Of a stretch of 64,000 nt of DNA, positions 40,336-51,854 are shown piece after piece. Source of the DNA: CAVZRC01 sp963777695 (lineage in GTDB: Bacteria > Planctomycetota > Planctomycetia > Isosphaerales > Isosphaeraceae); assembly GCA_963777695.1 (NCBI GenBank), contig CAVZRC010000003.1:2046001-2110000 (forward strand). The letters are read 5' to 3'. How positions within the stretch are numbered: position 1 is the first letter of the stretch; each line of letters opens with the position of its first letter. The position numbers were made by a program, and so were the translations under genes. The notes under the pieces are model-generated. The model was not told the origin of the DNA and made no database searches. It saw nothing but the letters and a program-made list of their open reading frames with translations.

Positions 40336-41232
40336 TCAACTCCTGGGAGGCGGGACCGAGATCACCCCGTTCTCATCGGCCTGGACCGGGACATCGACAT
40401 AACGGCCCTCGGCAGGTACCGCGACCTGGTCGAAGTCGCGGGCCAGGGTCTGGAGCGCGCGGCGCATCTCGGGGCCGGCCATGGCACGGCCGTGGCCCGC
40501 GATGACGAGCTCGGGTTCCAGTGCCGTCAGCCGTTCGACCGACCGCCGCGCCGATAACCAATCTTGCGTGTAATACATCGGAGGACCGTGCAGCTCGGGC
40601 TTCTGCGTCATCACGGCGTAGGCCGATTCCTGGTTCGTCGTGATGAATGCGTCGCCGACGATCAGCGACCGGTCGGATTCCCGCCAGAACGAGACGTGAC
40701 CGGGCGAGTGACCGGGCGTCGGGATCCATCGGAAGCCGGGCATCCCCGGCACGCTGCCGTCGGCCGGAAACGGCTTGAGCCACGGGCTCACGTCGATCGG
40801 ACCGCGGGGGTAGAACCCCGACAGCGCGGACATCAATCCGCCGCCGACCGTCGGGTCGGCGGGTGGATAGGAGGAGCGGCCGTCGAGGTAGGGCAGCTCC
40901 AACTCGTGCGCGAAGATCGGGACATCCCAATGCTCGGCCAGGTCTTTCAGGGCGCCGACATGGTCGAAGTGGCCGTGCGTCATGACGATCGCCGCGGGCC
41001 GGGAATCCTTCCCGAACCGCTTTTCCGCGGCGCCGAGGATCGTATGGTAAGTGCCCGGGACTCCGGCATCGATCAGGACCCAGGAATTTGAGGCCGATCC
41101 AGGCCGACCATAGTAGGCCACGTTGACCAGCAAGAGCCGTTGGTAAGACAGGTCCCGGGCCACCTGCATCGTCCCGTCCGGCTGCTCGTCTCCGACCTCG
41201 CATCGGGGGTCCACCGCGATCTGCTGGGCCAT
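40336..41232 (-). CDS. MBL-fold metallo-hydrolase
   Basis: 298 residues from the ATG at 41232, which follows a strong ribosome binding site (GGGAGGATGTC). The metal site is present: MTHGHFDHVGAL gives H86, H88, D90 and H91. Further ligands are in IPTPGHSPGHVSFWRE and VGDAFITTN, and a late ELVIAGHGRAMAG supplies the last histidine. This is a metallo-beta-lactamase-fold hydrolase similar to the glyoxalase II/lactonase-like group; the natural substrate cannot be told. It is read away from the DUF2254 remnant across a 233-nt gap. Confidence 0.92.
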   Translation of the reverse strand: MAQQIAVDPRCEVGDEQPDGTMQVARDLSYQRLLLVNVAYYGRPGSASNSWVLIDAGVPGTYHTILGAAEKRFGKDSRPAAIVMTHGHFDHVGALKDLAEHWDVPIFAHELELPYLDGRSSYPPADPTVGGGLMSALSGFYPRGPIDVSPWLKPFPADGSVPGMPGFRWIPTPGHSPGHVSFWRESDRSLIVGDAFITTNQESAYAVMTQKPELHGPPMYYTQDWLSARRSVERLTALEPELVIAGHGRAMAGPEMRRALQTLARDFDQVAVPAEGRYVDVPVQADENGVISVPPPRS

Positions 41233-41465
41233 GACATCCTCCCGTGAGTTCGTCGCCTCGATGATCCAAGCCTCGGGCAGGACTTCCTTGCAAGCGACAT
41301 ACCACCGTCCATGGCCGGAAGGGATCGGCGGTCTCCCTTGCCTCACGAGGCGATACTCGGCGACCATGGACCGTCCGGGATCGGTTGGAGGCGACCCTAT
41401 CGGGGCCGTAACTGTGGCGGACCGGGCGATCGCCGAACTCATCCCGAGGACTTCGAGAGGGTCGC

Positions 41466-41905
41466 ATGGCCGAACCTGACCGGTCCGGGCTCTGGCACGT
41501 CTTGCGAGAACTCCGCGGGGGGTTCGTCTTCCGCCCCGGCGCAATCACGCTGGTCCTGGCGGCGCTCTCGGTCGGGCTCTCGGCCGCCGAGGAGCGGATC
41601 ACGACGGTGAAGGTGTGGAGCGACTTCCTCGACCGGATCTTCCCGCCGGAGCCGCAGGCGGCGTATGTCGTCCTCGGGACGATCGCCGGCTCGATGATGA
41701 CGGTGATCTCGGTCGTCTATTCGATCTTGCTCGTCGTGTTGAACACTACATCGGTCATTTCGTCATCGAGGGCACGCCCATCCTCGAGGTCTCGCCCGCG
41801 GACCGATTGACGGATTCGCTACAGCTCGCCTGCCTCATGTCGTTCAATATCGGCCGGCACGCACCATGCGGCAGGATGTCGAATTCGGGACTCGCTGACG
41901 CCTCA
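41466..41905 (+). pseudogene. DUF2254 membrane protein remnant
   Basis: The first 95 codons encode the N-terminus of a DUF2254 protein: LRGGFVFRPGAITLVLAALS, then MTVISVVYSILLVVLN. The frame then changes and about 50 residues of the C-terminal half follow in another frame (GHFVIEGTPILEVSPADRLT; then, in a third frame, ARTMRQDVEFG). Compared with intact family members (over 400 residues), some 150-200 residues are missing between 41745 and 41755, and the end is lost. This is a true deletion plus later frame changes, not a single sequencing indel. The end near 41905 is approximate. Confidence 0.75.
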
Positions 41906-41955
41906 TCCGATCGGCCGGCACCTTCACCGCTCAGAGTTTGTCCCGGAAGGCTCTT

Positions 41956-42022
41956 GTAGGGTGCTCTTTGAGCACCGATCCGGGGTGGTTCGCCGAATCC
42001 TGGTGCTCGCAGAGCACCCTAC
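41956..42022. repeat. 21-bp imperfect inverted repeat
   Basis: The arm GTAGGGTGCTCTTTGAGCAC plus C (41956-41976) is the reverse complement of 42002-42022 apart from two mismatches. The sequence after the left arm (CGATCCGGG) also occurs after the related arm at 39916, so both belong to one dispersed family. The element lies between the DUF2254 remnant and the end of the oligopeptidase gene. Confidence 0.75.
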
Positions 42023-42054
42023 GAGACAGACACCGCAGCTTCTGAGACAGACTC

Positions 42055-44187
42055 TCAGTTGGCGATCCCAGCAAGGTCGAGGATGAAGGCATAATTGAAA
42101 GCGGTCTGCTCGAACCGTTTGTAGCGCCCCGAGACGCCGCCGTGGCTCCCCTTCATGTAGGTCCGGAGGAGTAGCAGGTTCGAGTCGGTCTTGGTCGCCC
42201 GCAGCTTGGCGACCCACTTGGCCGGCTCCCAGTATTGCACCTGAGAATCCTGGAGCGACGTGGTCACCAGCAGGTTCGGGTATTGCTTCGCTTCGACGTT
42301 GTCGTAGGGCGAATACGATAGCATATAGTCGAAATAGCTGCGGTCGTTGGGATTGCCCCACTCGTCGTACTCGAAGGTCGTGAGGGGGATCGACGGGTCG
42401 AGCATGGTGGTGACGACGTCAACGAACGGCACGGCGGCGATGGCCCCCTTGAAGAGGTCTGGCCGGAGGTTGATGACGGCGCCGATCAGGAGCCCGCCCG
42501 CGCTGCCGCCCTGGGCGAAGAGCCGGTCGGGCCGGGTGTACGTCTCGCGGACCAGGTGCTCGGCGCACGCGATGAAGTCGGTGAAGGTATTCCGCTTCTT
42601 GAGGAGCTTACCGTCTTCGTACCAGGCCCGGCCCATCTCCTGGCCGCCGCGGATGTGGGCGATCGCGTAGGCGAAGCCGCGATCGAGCAGGCTGAGCCGC
42701 TCGGCCTGGAACGACGCGTCCATGCTCGCCCCGTAGGAGCCGTATCCATAGAGGAGCAGGGGGCCGCTGCCGTCCCTCGAAAACCCCTTGCGATAGACGA
42801 TCGAGATCGGCACCTTGGTCCCGTCGGCCGCCGTCGCGTGCAGCCGCTCGGTCACATAGTTGGCCGGGTCGAAGCCGCCGAGGACCGCCTCGCGCTTGAC
42901 CAATGTCTTCGACCGCTTCCGCATGTCGTAATCGTAGGAAGATTGGGGCGTCGTCATCGAGGTGTACGCGAACCGGAGCTGGTCCGAGTCCAGCTCGTGG
43001 TTCGGGCCGATCCGCGCCAGGTACGTCGGCTCGCCGAAGTCAACCTGGTGCTCCTCCCCGCCCGACCAGGGACGGACGCGGAGTCGAATGAGGCCATCGC
43101 GACGCTCCTCGAGGACCAGGAAGTCGCGGAACAGCTCGAATCGCTCCAGTAGCACCTCGGCGCGGTGTGGGATCACTTCCTGCCAGTGGTCGATCCCGGG
43201 CGATTGGATCGGCGCCTTCATCAATCGGAAGTTCTGCGCGTCGAGGTTGGTCCGGATGTAGAAGTGGTCGCCGAGGTGATCGGCCGAGTACTCGAGACGA
43301 GGCCGTCGCGGCTGGAGGACGGCGAAGGTCCCTTCGGGCTTGTCGGCATCGAGGAACCGGAACTCGGTGCTGAGGGTCTGGCGGCTCGCGATCATCAGGT
43401 ATCGGTCCGACTTCGTCCTCGCGAGGCGGCAAGAGAAGGTCTCGTCCGGCTCCTCGTAGACGAGTACGTCTTTCGATGAAGGGCTACCCAGACGATGGCG
43501 GTAGATCCGATAGGCGCGCAGGGTGCTCGGGTCCTGTTTCGTGTAGAAGAGCGTCTTGCTGTCGTTGGCCCAGGCGAGATTCGAGGTGACGTCGGCGATG
43601 GTGTCTTCGAGCTGTTTGCCCGTGGCGAGGTCCTTGAACCGGATCGTATAGAAGAGCCGGCCGCCGGTGTCCACGCCGAAGGCGAGCAGGCGGTTGTCCG
43701 GGCTGACCTGCGTGGCACCGGTCGAGAAATAACCGTGCCCTTCGGCGAGGGCGTTTTCGTCGAGGAGGATCTCCTCGGCGGATTCGAGCGACCCCTTCTT
43801 GCGCACCAGGATCGGATACTGCTTCCCCGTTTCGAATCGTGAGTAATAGAAATGGCCGCTGTCGAAGACGGGCGCCGTGCTGTCGGCTTGCCGGATCCGG
43901 CCGACAATCTCGTCGTAGAGTCGCTTCTGCAACTACCGGGTGTGGGCGGTCCGGGCGTCGGTGTAGGCGTTCTCGGCTTCCAGGTAGGCGATGACCTTGG
44001 GGTCGCTCCGATCCTTCAGCCAGTAATAGTCGTCAACGCGCGTCCGGCCGAACTTCTCGAGTTTCGTTGGGATGACAGCGGCCTTCGGTGGGAGAGGTCT
44101 GGGTGTGGGCTCGTGGCTCTCGGCATCGCGAGCGGCCCACAGGATGCACACGAGGACCACGAGTCCTACGATCTTGTCGCGATTCAT
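42055..44187 (-). CDS. S9 family prolyl oligopeptidase / oligopeptidase B, interrupted by an in-frame TAG at 43933-43935
   Basis: The full frame runs from the ATG at 44187 for 710 codons with one internal stop. A signal peptide (KIVGLVVLVCILWAARDAES) precedes the propeller region. The segment before the stop (WLKDRSDPKVIAYLEAENAY) and that after it (LQKRLYDEIVGRIRQADS) are contiguous parts of an oligopeptidase B propeller in the same frame; only the TAG (read leftward) separates them. The catalytic domain is complete: nucleophile Ser in FAQGGSAGGLLIGAV, Asp in LLVTTSLQDSQVQYWEP, and His in YMKGSHGGVSGRYK. The enzyme would cleave oligopeptides after basic residues. A GAG to TAG change would explain the stop. 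The last 625 codons form a long 3' frame but without the N-terminus it is probably inactive. Confidence 0.8.
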
Positions 44188-44484
44188 CTGGACCCTCCCA
44201 CGCCTGTCCACTTGACCGGGGCTTCCCGCACAGAAGCGAGCCGATCGAGGCCGAAGTCCGAGTCCGCCGATCCGGTCATCTCGGTTATCGGACATTACCC
44301 GAGGATGGGGGCCGATTTCTAGGACCCGGTCCGGCAAAGTGGCTGTGCATGGGAGCTTGCTGGGTCCGTCCAGGGTAGCCCATCCTCGGGTTCTCGATCG
44401 CGGAATGGGCTCGTTGAAAACCGATCTCGGAAGAACCGAGGGGATTTCGCGATGGTGGAGACGATCGAAGCGATGTTGAAGGAA

Positions 44485-47400
44485 TCACCAAGTGTAGATC
44501 GTGGCGGTGCCCCAATCCTGGCTGAACAGGGTATCGCTCTCACCCGTGAGGGGGTCGAAGGGCCCTTTGACGTCGAAGCTCAAAGAGGCGATGATCGAGC
44601 CCGAGTTATCCACGAAGTAGTCATGCGCATCGATCTGAGATCCATAGACCTTGTCGCTGTTTCCCGGTCCCTTGAACGTGAAGTTCACCAAGCCGTTGAT
44701 TCCGGCATCGGGGCCGACGCCTCCGGTGTCCAGAATCCCCAACTGGAGGCCGGCTCCGAGCTTGACATCGAGACTCACCGTCGCATCCTGGACGAAGAAG
44801 CCGTCGGCGAGATTTCCATCCATGAAACCGGTCGTATCGTAACCGAAGGTTGCCGAGAACGAAAGGGCGATGGTCCCCGTGAATTCCAGGTTGACGAAGG
44901 GAATGGGTGTGGGGATGACCTTTTCCCCACCCGCGGCCACCGAGAGGGTGGGCATGGTATAGCTGAACAGCGTGGTATTGATGCCCATGAAGAGATCGAA
45001 CGCGTTGATTGGATCGTCCAGGATCGGGAAATCGAAACCGCCGTTTTCGCTCGTGTTCGGGAGCGATTGGAAGAAATTCCCCGTCGATGGGTCCTGCTCG
45101 CCGATCTGCTGATAGACGTCGGTGTCTGGATTGGCCTGGCCGATGATGGACAGGAGGGAGCCGCCGCTCGGGGAGGTCTGACGCGGGTCCGTGACGCTGA
45201 AGTGACCCAGATCGACGGTCATGGAGCTCGACGGGACATTGAGACCGTTGATGGTGATGAGGGCGTTGGCGAAACTCGCCAGTTTCGCGGCCTGTGCGGG
45301 GTCGAGGATCAGGTCGGTGAAGTAGATCGGCCCGTTATGATGAAGAACCGAGCTGAGATCCGAGCTGATCGTGGACAGGAACGGGATTGGCGTCAACAGG
45401 AACTTCGCCAAAGGTTCGAGGGGCTCGGTCACCGACTGGATCTTATCAACCAGCGGTTTGACGAAACTGGTCAGGAACGATCCGAGATCGAGCTGAACAT
45501 CGTCGAAATTGATTGTCGGCGTATCACCGAACGGAAAAACCTCCGGGCTGGCATTGTCGAATAGCCAGCCGAGATGGATCTCGGTGCTGAGCTTGGGGTC
45601 GAAGGCACTGGGGCCGAAGGTCGCGGACACGATCAGGTTGAGGTTGGCGGACCCGTTGAGGCTGGACGTCGAAGTCAGCCCGGAAGAGGGGTCGGACGCG
45701 AATGAGACGTTGTAGGTGCCGATGAATGATGAAGGAGCGTTCGGATCGTCCTGGACCGTGGCTTGGAGGAACCCCAACTTGCCCGCGACCGTCATGCCGG
45801 GTATTCCGGCATGAACCTGGACGGCCAACGTGGATGGGTCAACGAAGGGCTTGCCGGATTGTCCGGCGAGCTGATCGATGCCGAAGTTCAGATTGAGGTC
45901 GAAGCCGACGCCGACCCGAACACTTCCGGAGTCGGAGACCGAGAGCGGGAGCCCGGGCAAGGCCGTGTCGAATCCGAATTGGCCGGTGTTGGCCGAGAAG
46001 TCCTGGTGAATCGTCAGTTGGAAGGCGACGCGGCCACCCATGTTGATGACGTCGATGTCGCCCAGGTCGAAATAGCCGGTGCCGTCGCGGTCGGTGAGCA
46101 GGTCGAGTCCGGCCGGCCCGAGGAGATCGAACAGTCCTTGTCGGATCGCTTGGAGGTGCGTGCCCGAGACCGGGGACGTGAAGTCGCCCAGGATCTGGCT
46201 GATCACCTGTCCCGAACCGCCGGAAGTGAGTTGAGTCCCGATGAGCGGGATCGGGTTCTTGAACGTCGTCTTGTCGAGGTATTGCTGCAGGATGCCGAGC
46301 GCGGAACTGAGGAATTGCGAGAGGTCGGAAAAAGTGTTATTCGTGCTCACGAAGACACCGCCCGGCTGGCTTGAGAGATTCGTGCCTTCGTTATTGATGG
46401 TCCGAAGGCCCGTATATTGCGAGCCTCCGGCGAGGTCCAGTCGACCTCCCGGCGCCACGCTGGTGAGGCCCGTGCCGCCCATCTGGCCGCCGGTCCATGT
46501 GAGAGTCCCGAAGACGGTCAAGTCGGCGGGACCGGTGAGGTTGCCGCCATCGAGGTCCAGATTGTTCAAAGAAGACGGGCCGTCCACGCTGACAGTGTCC
46601 CCTCGGATCGCGGTCAGGCCGGCGCCTGCGATCGTGGTCCCAGCCCCGAGTGAATAACCGTAGGCATCGCCATAGCCGGCCGAGGAGAACTGGAGCGTCG
46701 CCCCGGATGAGACCTGGAATTGGCCGGAATTGGAGCCGAGATCGAGATCCAGCGTCCCGTTGAGGATCGCGACCGATCCTTGATTCACGAAATCGGCCGA
46801 GATCGCGGTCGTCCCGAGCCCTGCGGAGACGCGAATCGAGCCCTCGTTGAGGAAGTAGACGGAGAGGGAATTGACGATCCCGCTGTCGGATTCGACCTGG
46901 AAGTCGGCCCCGGCTCGATTCTCGATCGTGGAAATGGAGCCAGACATGAGACCCGAGCCGGACCAGTCCCAATTGCCGGCATTGGTCAATGCGCTCGAAT
47001 TCTCGATCTCGAGCGGACCGTTGCCCGACCAGATCTGCGATCCGTTATTGGTGAGGGTCGAGCTATCGAGCGAGAAAGCCCCGCCGCCGGACCAGGTCAG
47101 TGTCTTGTTGTTCGTCAAATCGGAGTCGTTCGCGGTGAGATTCCCGTCGCCCGACCAGATCAGCGATCCGCGATTGGTGAGGGTCGAGCGAACGAGCGAG
47201 AACGCGCCATCGCCGGACCAGGTCAGGGATCCGACGTTGGTGAGGCCGGAATCGAAGAGGGAGAGCGAGGCATTCCCGAGGAAAGTTGAAGTGCCCGAGT
47301 TGATGAAAGAGGCCATGTTCTGCAACTGCATCCGCCCGTAGTCCGTCACGATCGCGTCGCCGGTGACGTTGAGGGTGCGGCCATCGAGGACGACTCCGCC

Positions 47401-50400
47401 GCCGATGGCGAGCGTGCCCGTGACGCCCGTTCAACCCGGAGCCGGTCATCGAGCCCCCATCCCAGGTCATTTCGATGACCGAGAGCGGCCCGCTCCCCTG
47501 GATCCGGCCGCCGTCGAGCTCGAGGTTGCGGATCTCGAAGGGGCCAGTGAGGTCGACCGTCCCGCCTTGGATCTCGACGAGGCCGGCACCTTCGATCGTC
47601 GTGCCGGCCCCGAACGACTGCAATCCCGAGGGCAGAAGTAAGACGGTTCCCTGGGAGAGCTCGAAAACCGCGCCGTCGCTGCTGGAGCCGCCGGCGGGCA
47701 ATGACAGCGTTCCCGATTGCACGTTGATCGTCCCGGTATTGATCCAGGGCAAAGCGATCGTGAGGGTGCCGGTGGCTCCTGTCTCGGTGAACGTGCCGGC
47801 GTTGTTGAAGGTCGAGTCTGACGGGGTGTTGAGATCCGAGATCGATTGATCGTCGGTCGCCGTCAGGATTCCCGATGCGAGGTTGTCGATTTGAGAATCG
47901 TTCGAGGCCTCGAGGACACCGGAACCTGTCCAGTCCAGCTCGGCCGAGTTGGACCAGATGCTCGAAAAGAAGTGGATCGGGGCCAGGCCATTCCACGTTG
48001 TGATCCCGGAGTTTGACCACGCTGAGGATAGGGCCTGGAAGGCGCCGGATCCGACCAGGGACAAGCTACCGGAATTGGACCAACTTCCGACGTTGAACTG
48101 GATCTGTACCGTCCCGATGACGGTGAGGTCGTGCGAATTGATCCAGTTGGAATTGGCCAGCAGGACGGTGCCTGATCCGTCGAGCGTCATGGTTCCGGAA
48201 TTCGTCCAGGAGGAGTTGCCCAGATCGACGGTGCTCGACCCGCGGAGTGTCGCGGTTCCGGAGTTCGACCAGGTCGAGGCTTCGAGCTGGATCGTGCCCG
48301 ACCCGCCGAGCGTCATGGTGCCCGAATTCGACCAGGAGGCATCCGCGAATGCGATGGTGCCCGTCCCTTCCCAGTCGAGGACGCCCGAATTCGTCCACGA
48401 TCCGCCCGAGGACAAGCGAGTGGGTCCCGCGGTTGTGAGGTCGAAGGTCCCCTGGGTGTTCAGGGCGCGGCCGATCACGTCGCGTTCCGGATTACCGGGG
48501 AGGCTCAATGTGCCCGCGACCGTCGTCTGACCGCTCCCGGTCATGGTCCCGCCGACCCAGGTGAAGTTCGTGGCAGAGATTGTACCGACGCCGGTGAGGT
48601 TGCCGCTGTCGAACTCCAGGTTGGTGGCCGAGACCGAACCGTCGATGCTGACCGTCGCGCCGGTGATGAAAATGCCATCGCCGGTCATCGATGTCGAGCC
48701 GCCTAGCGAGTACGTCGTTCCCGATGGGAAGATGAGGGTTCCGCCAATTTCGGTGGCGAACACGGCGTTGTCGGCGCTGGAGCCGCCGCCGTTGAAGATC
48801 AGGGTTCCGGATGAGACCTCAACGGTCCCATCACCGCGCTGGTTGAAGTTGACGTTTCCGGAGGAGTAGACGAGTCCGACGACGCTGGAGCCGTTGCCGC
48901 CGGACTTGGAGAAGGTGCCGTAATTGTTGATGGTGCCGCCGGCGGGCGAGCCTCCGTTGGCATAGATGCCAGCGTCGGAGAGGAAATCGAAGGAGGCTCC
49001 GGGCTGGTTGTTGAGGACGGCGCCGCTATCGAGGCGCAAGCCCGGGTAGTTGTAGTAGTAGAGGCCGATGACGTAATCGGAGATGGTTGCGGAGCCGTAG
49101 TTGTTGAGGGTGCGCCCGGAGAGGAACTGCTCGTAGTAGGCGATGGTGAGCGTACCCAGGGCGTCGGTGGCTCCGGTTCCGGACATGATGCCGCCGGTCC
49201 AGGTCAGGTCTCCCGAGACGGTGAAGGAGGCGGGACCGGTGAGAGTTCCGGAGCCGATGTAGGCGGAGACGGTCGTGGCATCGGTGTGGAAGACGACGGT
49301 CCCGCCGTCAACGACGGTGGTGCCTTGAACGTCGAAGGAACCGTTGACGGTGACCGCTCCGCTGTAGAACTCGATCGTGCCGGCGCCGGCGATGCCTGAA
49401 GTGGGAGAGACTAGAAAGGTGCCGCCGCCGAAGGTGAGAGTGGCGCCGGCATTGGCGATGAGTCGTCCGGAGCCGTCGAGCGTCCCGCCGCCATACAAGC
49501 CGAGGTCTCCCGAGGTGACCTCGACATTCCCCGCACCGTATTGATTGAAGTTGACGTTTCCGGAGGAGTAGACGAGTCCGACGACGCTGGAGCCTGTGCC
49601 GCCGGACTTGGAGAAGGTGCCGTAATTGTTGATGGTGCCGCCGGCGGGCGTTCCGCCGTTGGCATAGATGCCAGCGTCGGAGAGGAAATCGAAGGAGGCG
49701 CCCGGCTGGTTGTTGAGGACGGCGCCGCTATCGAGGCGCAAGCCCGGGTAGTTGTAGTAGTAGAGGCCGATGACGTAATCGGAGATGGTTGCGGAGCCGT
49801 AGTTGTTGAGGGTGCGCCCGGAGAGGAACTGCGCGTAGTAGGCGATGGTGAGCGTACCCAGGGCGTCGGTGGCTCCGGTTCCGGACATGGTGCCGCCGGT
49901 CCAGGTCAGGTCTCCCGAGACGGTGAAGGAGGCGGGACCGGTGAGAGTTCCGGAGCCGATGTAGGCGGAGACGGTCGAGGCGTCGGTGTTGAAGACGACG
50001 GTCCCGCCGTTGACGACGGTGGTGCCTTGAATGTCGAAGGAACCGTTGACGGTGACCGCTCCGCTGTAGAACTCGATCGTGCCGGCGCCGGCGATGCCTG
50101 AAGTGAGAGAGACTAGAAAGGTGCCGGCGCCGAAGGTGAGAGTGGCGCCGGCATCGGCCAGGAGTTGTCCGGAGCCGTCGAGCGTCCCGCCGCCATACAA
50201 GCTGAGTTCTCCCGAGCTGACCTCGACATTTCCCGCACCGTATTGATTGAAGTTGACGTTTCCGGACGAGTAGATGAGTCCGACGACGCTGGAGCCGTTG
50301 CCTCCGGACTTGGAGAAGGTGCCGTAATTGTTGATGATTCCGCCGCTGGGCGTTCCGCCGTTGGCATAGATGCCAGCGTCGGAGAGGAAATCGAAGGAGG

Positions 50401-51621
50401 CGCCCGGCTGGTTGTTGAGGACGGCGCCGCTATCGAGGCGCAAGCCCGGGTAGTTGTAGTAGTAGAGGCCGATGACGTAATCGGAGATGGTTGCGGAGCC
50501 GTAGTTGTTGAGGGTGCGCCCGGAGAGGAACTGCGCGTAGTAGGCGATGGAGAGCGTCCCCAGGGTGTTTGTGGTTCCGGTTCCGGACATGGTGCCGCCG
50601 GTCCAGTTCAGGTTGGTCACGCTGATGGTGCCGGGGCCGGTGAGCGTGCCACTATCCATCGACAGGTTGGACGCCGAGACGGCGCCGGTCACGGTTATGG
50701 TGGCATTGTTCGTGATCGATGTCGTGCCGGCGCCGATGATCGCGGCTCCGTTGCCGAGCGCGATCTGGTCTCCGGAGAACGTGACCGTCGAACCGGGGGA
50801 GACGGCGATTGTGCCGGTGGTGCTTCCGTCCGCATCGAAGAACAGGGAGCCGGTCTGTACCGAGATCGTCCCGGTATTGGTGAAAGGCACTCCGATCACG
50901 GTGACCTCGCCGACCGTGGTTTTTCGGAACGATCCCGCGTTTGTGAACGAAGAAGGAGCGCCTGCAACGCTCGCGATGGAAGCTCTCCCGATCGCCTGGA
51001 ACGTCGCGCCGGCGAGATTATTGAACGCCGCACCGTTGGCCAGAAGAATGTCCCCCGAGCCGGTCCACGTTGCCGCACCGGCATTATTTAAGGTTCTTCC
51101 GTCGAGCAATCGGTCGCCATTGGCGCGCAGTGTCATCGTCCCGCCGGGCACGACGGTGGTCGTTCCCGGGCCGGTCATGGTGCCCACGCTCCAGAGGAGC
51201 GAATTCACGTTGACGGCACCTGCCCCCGATAGGTTTCCCCCGGCGATCGTCAACGTGTTCGTGATGGAGGACTGCGAACTCAAGGAGAGCGTCCCGGCCG
51301 AGAGGGCAATCGCGGCCTTGCTGGTGACGCTGCCGACCATGTCGTTGATATTGAGATTATGCGTGATCGTGATGCCGGGGACATTGATGACGGCGCGATC
51401 ACCGGTGCCGGGCAGGACGCCCCCGCTCCAGTTGGACGCCGTGTCCCAATCACCACCCCTGGGATTGATCCAGGTGATTGTAGTCGGGACGACGCGATCC
51501 TCCAGCGCTCGAGGCGAAACTTTGAAAGGGCGGCGCGGCTTGCACGCGTTCGTGTCTTGTCGCGCGCCCGGGACTGTCGAGACGAGGTGATCCCAGGCCG
51601 TCGGTCGTGGAAGAAAAACAT
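44485..51621 (-). CDS. Giant repeat adhesin / beta-strand repeat surface protein (frame breaks near 51509 and 47430)
   Basis: The restored gene is 7,137 nt, about 2,378 residues. The preferred start is the ATG at 51621 (GAGGCTCCTG upstream). A basic leader (RQSRARDKTRTRASRAALSK) leads to the planctomycete signature FRLEALEDRVVPT once a missing G near 51509 is supplied; a second break near 47430 (extra A) joins MTGSGL to TGVTGTLAIGGG. The body is a right-handed beta-helix-like array of Gly/Asn/Thr repeats of the form ITNNATITVTGAV, LSGRTLNNYGSAT, LDGRTLNV, with autotransporter/PATR-like patterns. A run of three near-identical 234-residue units occurs in the middle and an Asn/Ser-rich stretch follows. 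The last 600 residues are not repetitive. Probably a secreted adhesin; two PEP-CTERM genes lie upstream. Confidence 0.8.
48840..50551 (-). repeat. Three tandem near-identical 702-bp units within the adhesin
   Basis: The 21-base sequence beginning AAGCCCGGGTAGTTGTAGTA recurs at 49038, 49740 and 50442, exactly 702 bases (234 codons) apart. Flanking sequence is nearly identical over most of the unit, with scattered base changes; the third copy on the leftward strand (48840-49150) is only partial. The repeated protein unit begins IAYYAQFLSGRTLNNYGSAT. Conservation at DNA level suggests a recent duplication. Confidence 0.9.
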
Positions 51622-51854
51622 CAGGAGCCTCTGATTGTGAAGATCGAGGTGATTGAAAAACATCCAAAGCGCGCGGCGATCCTCCCGGAAGTGCCCATTC
51701 GGGATGGGAACTGGGCTTCGGCGGCAGGTCGTTTGTCGCGGAGCCCGCGGGGAGATCGGAGACGTCTCGCCGAACACCAATTTGGCCGCGCAATCACGTG
51801 CATCGTGACGACATGGTGTTCATTGAGTGCAGTTGAAACAGGTCAGTTTATTTG

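Noticed and set aside
43933..43935. Stop codon readthrough by a special amino acid in the oligopeptidase
   Set aside because: TAG could encode pyrrolysine, but there is no pyl gene or characteristic structure and the position is not catalytic; a nonsense mutation is simpler.
48840..50551. CRISPR-like array
   Set aside because: The repeats are 702 bp, coding and lack short spacers; they are units of the adhesin gene.
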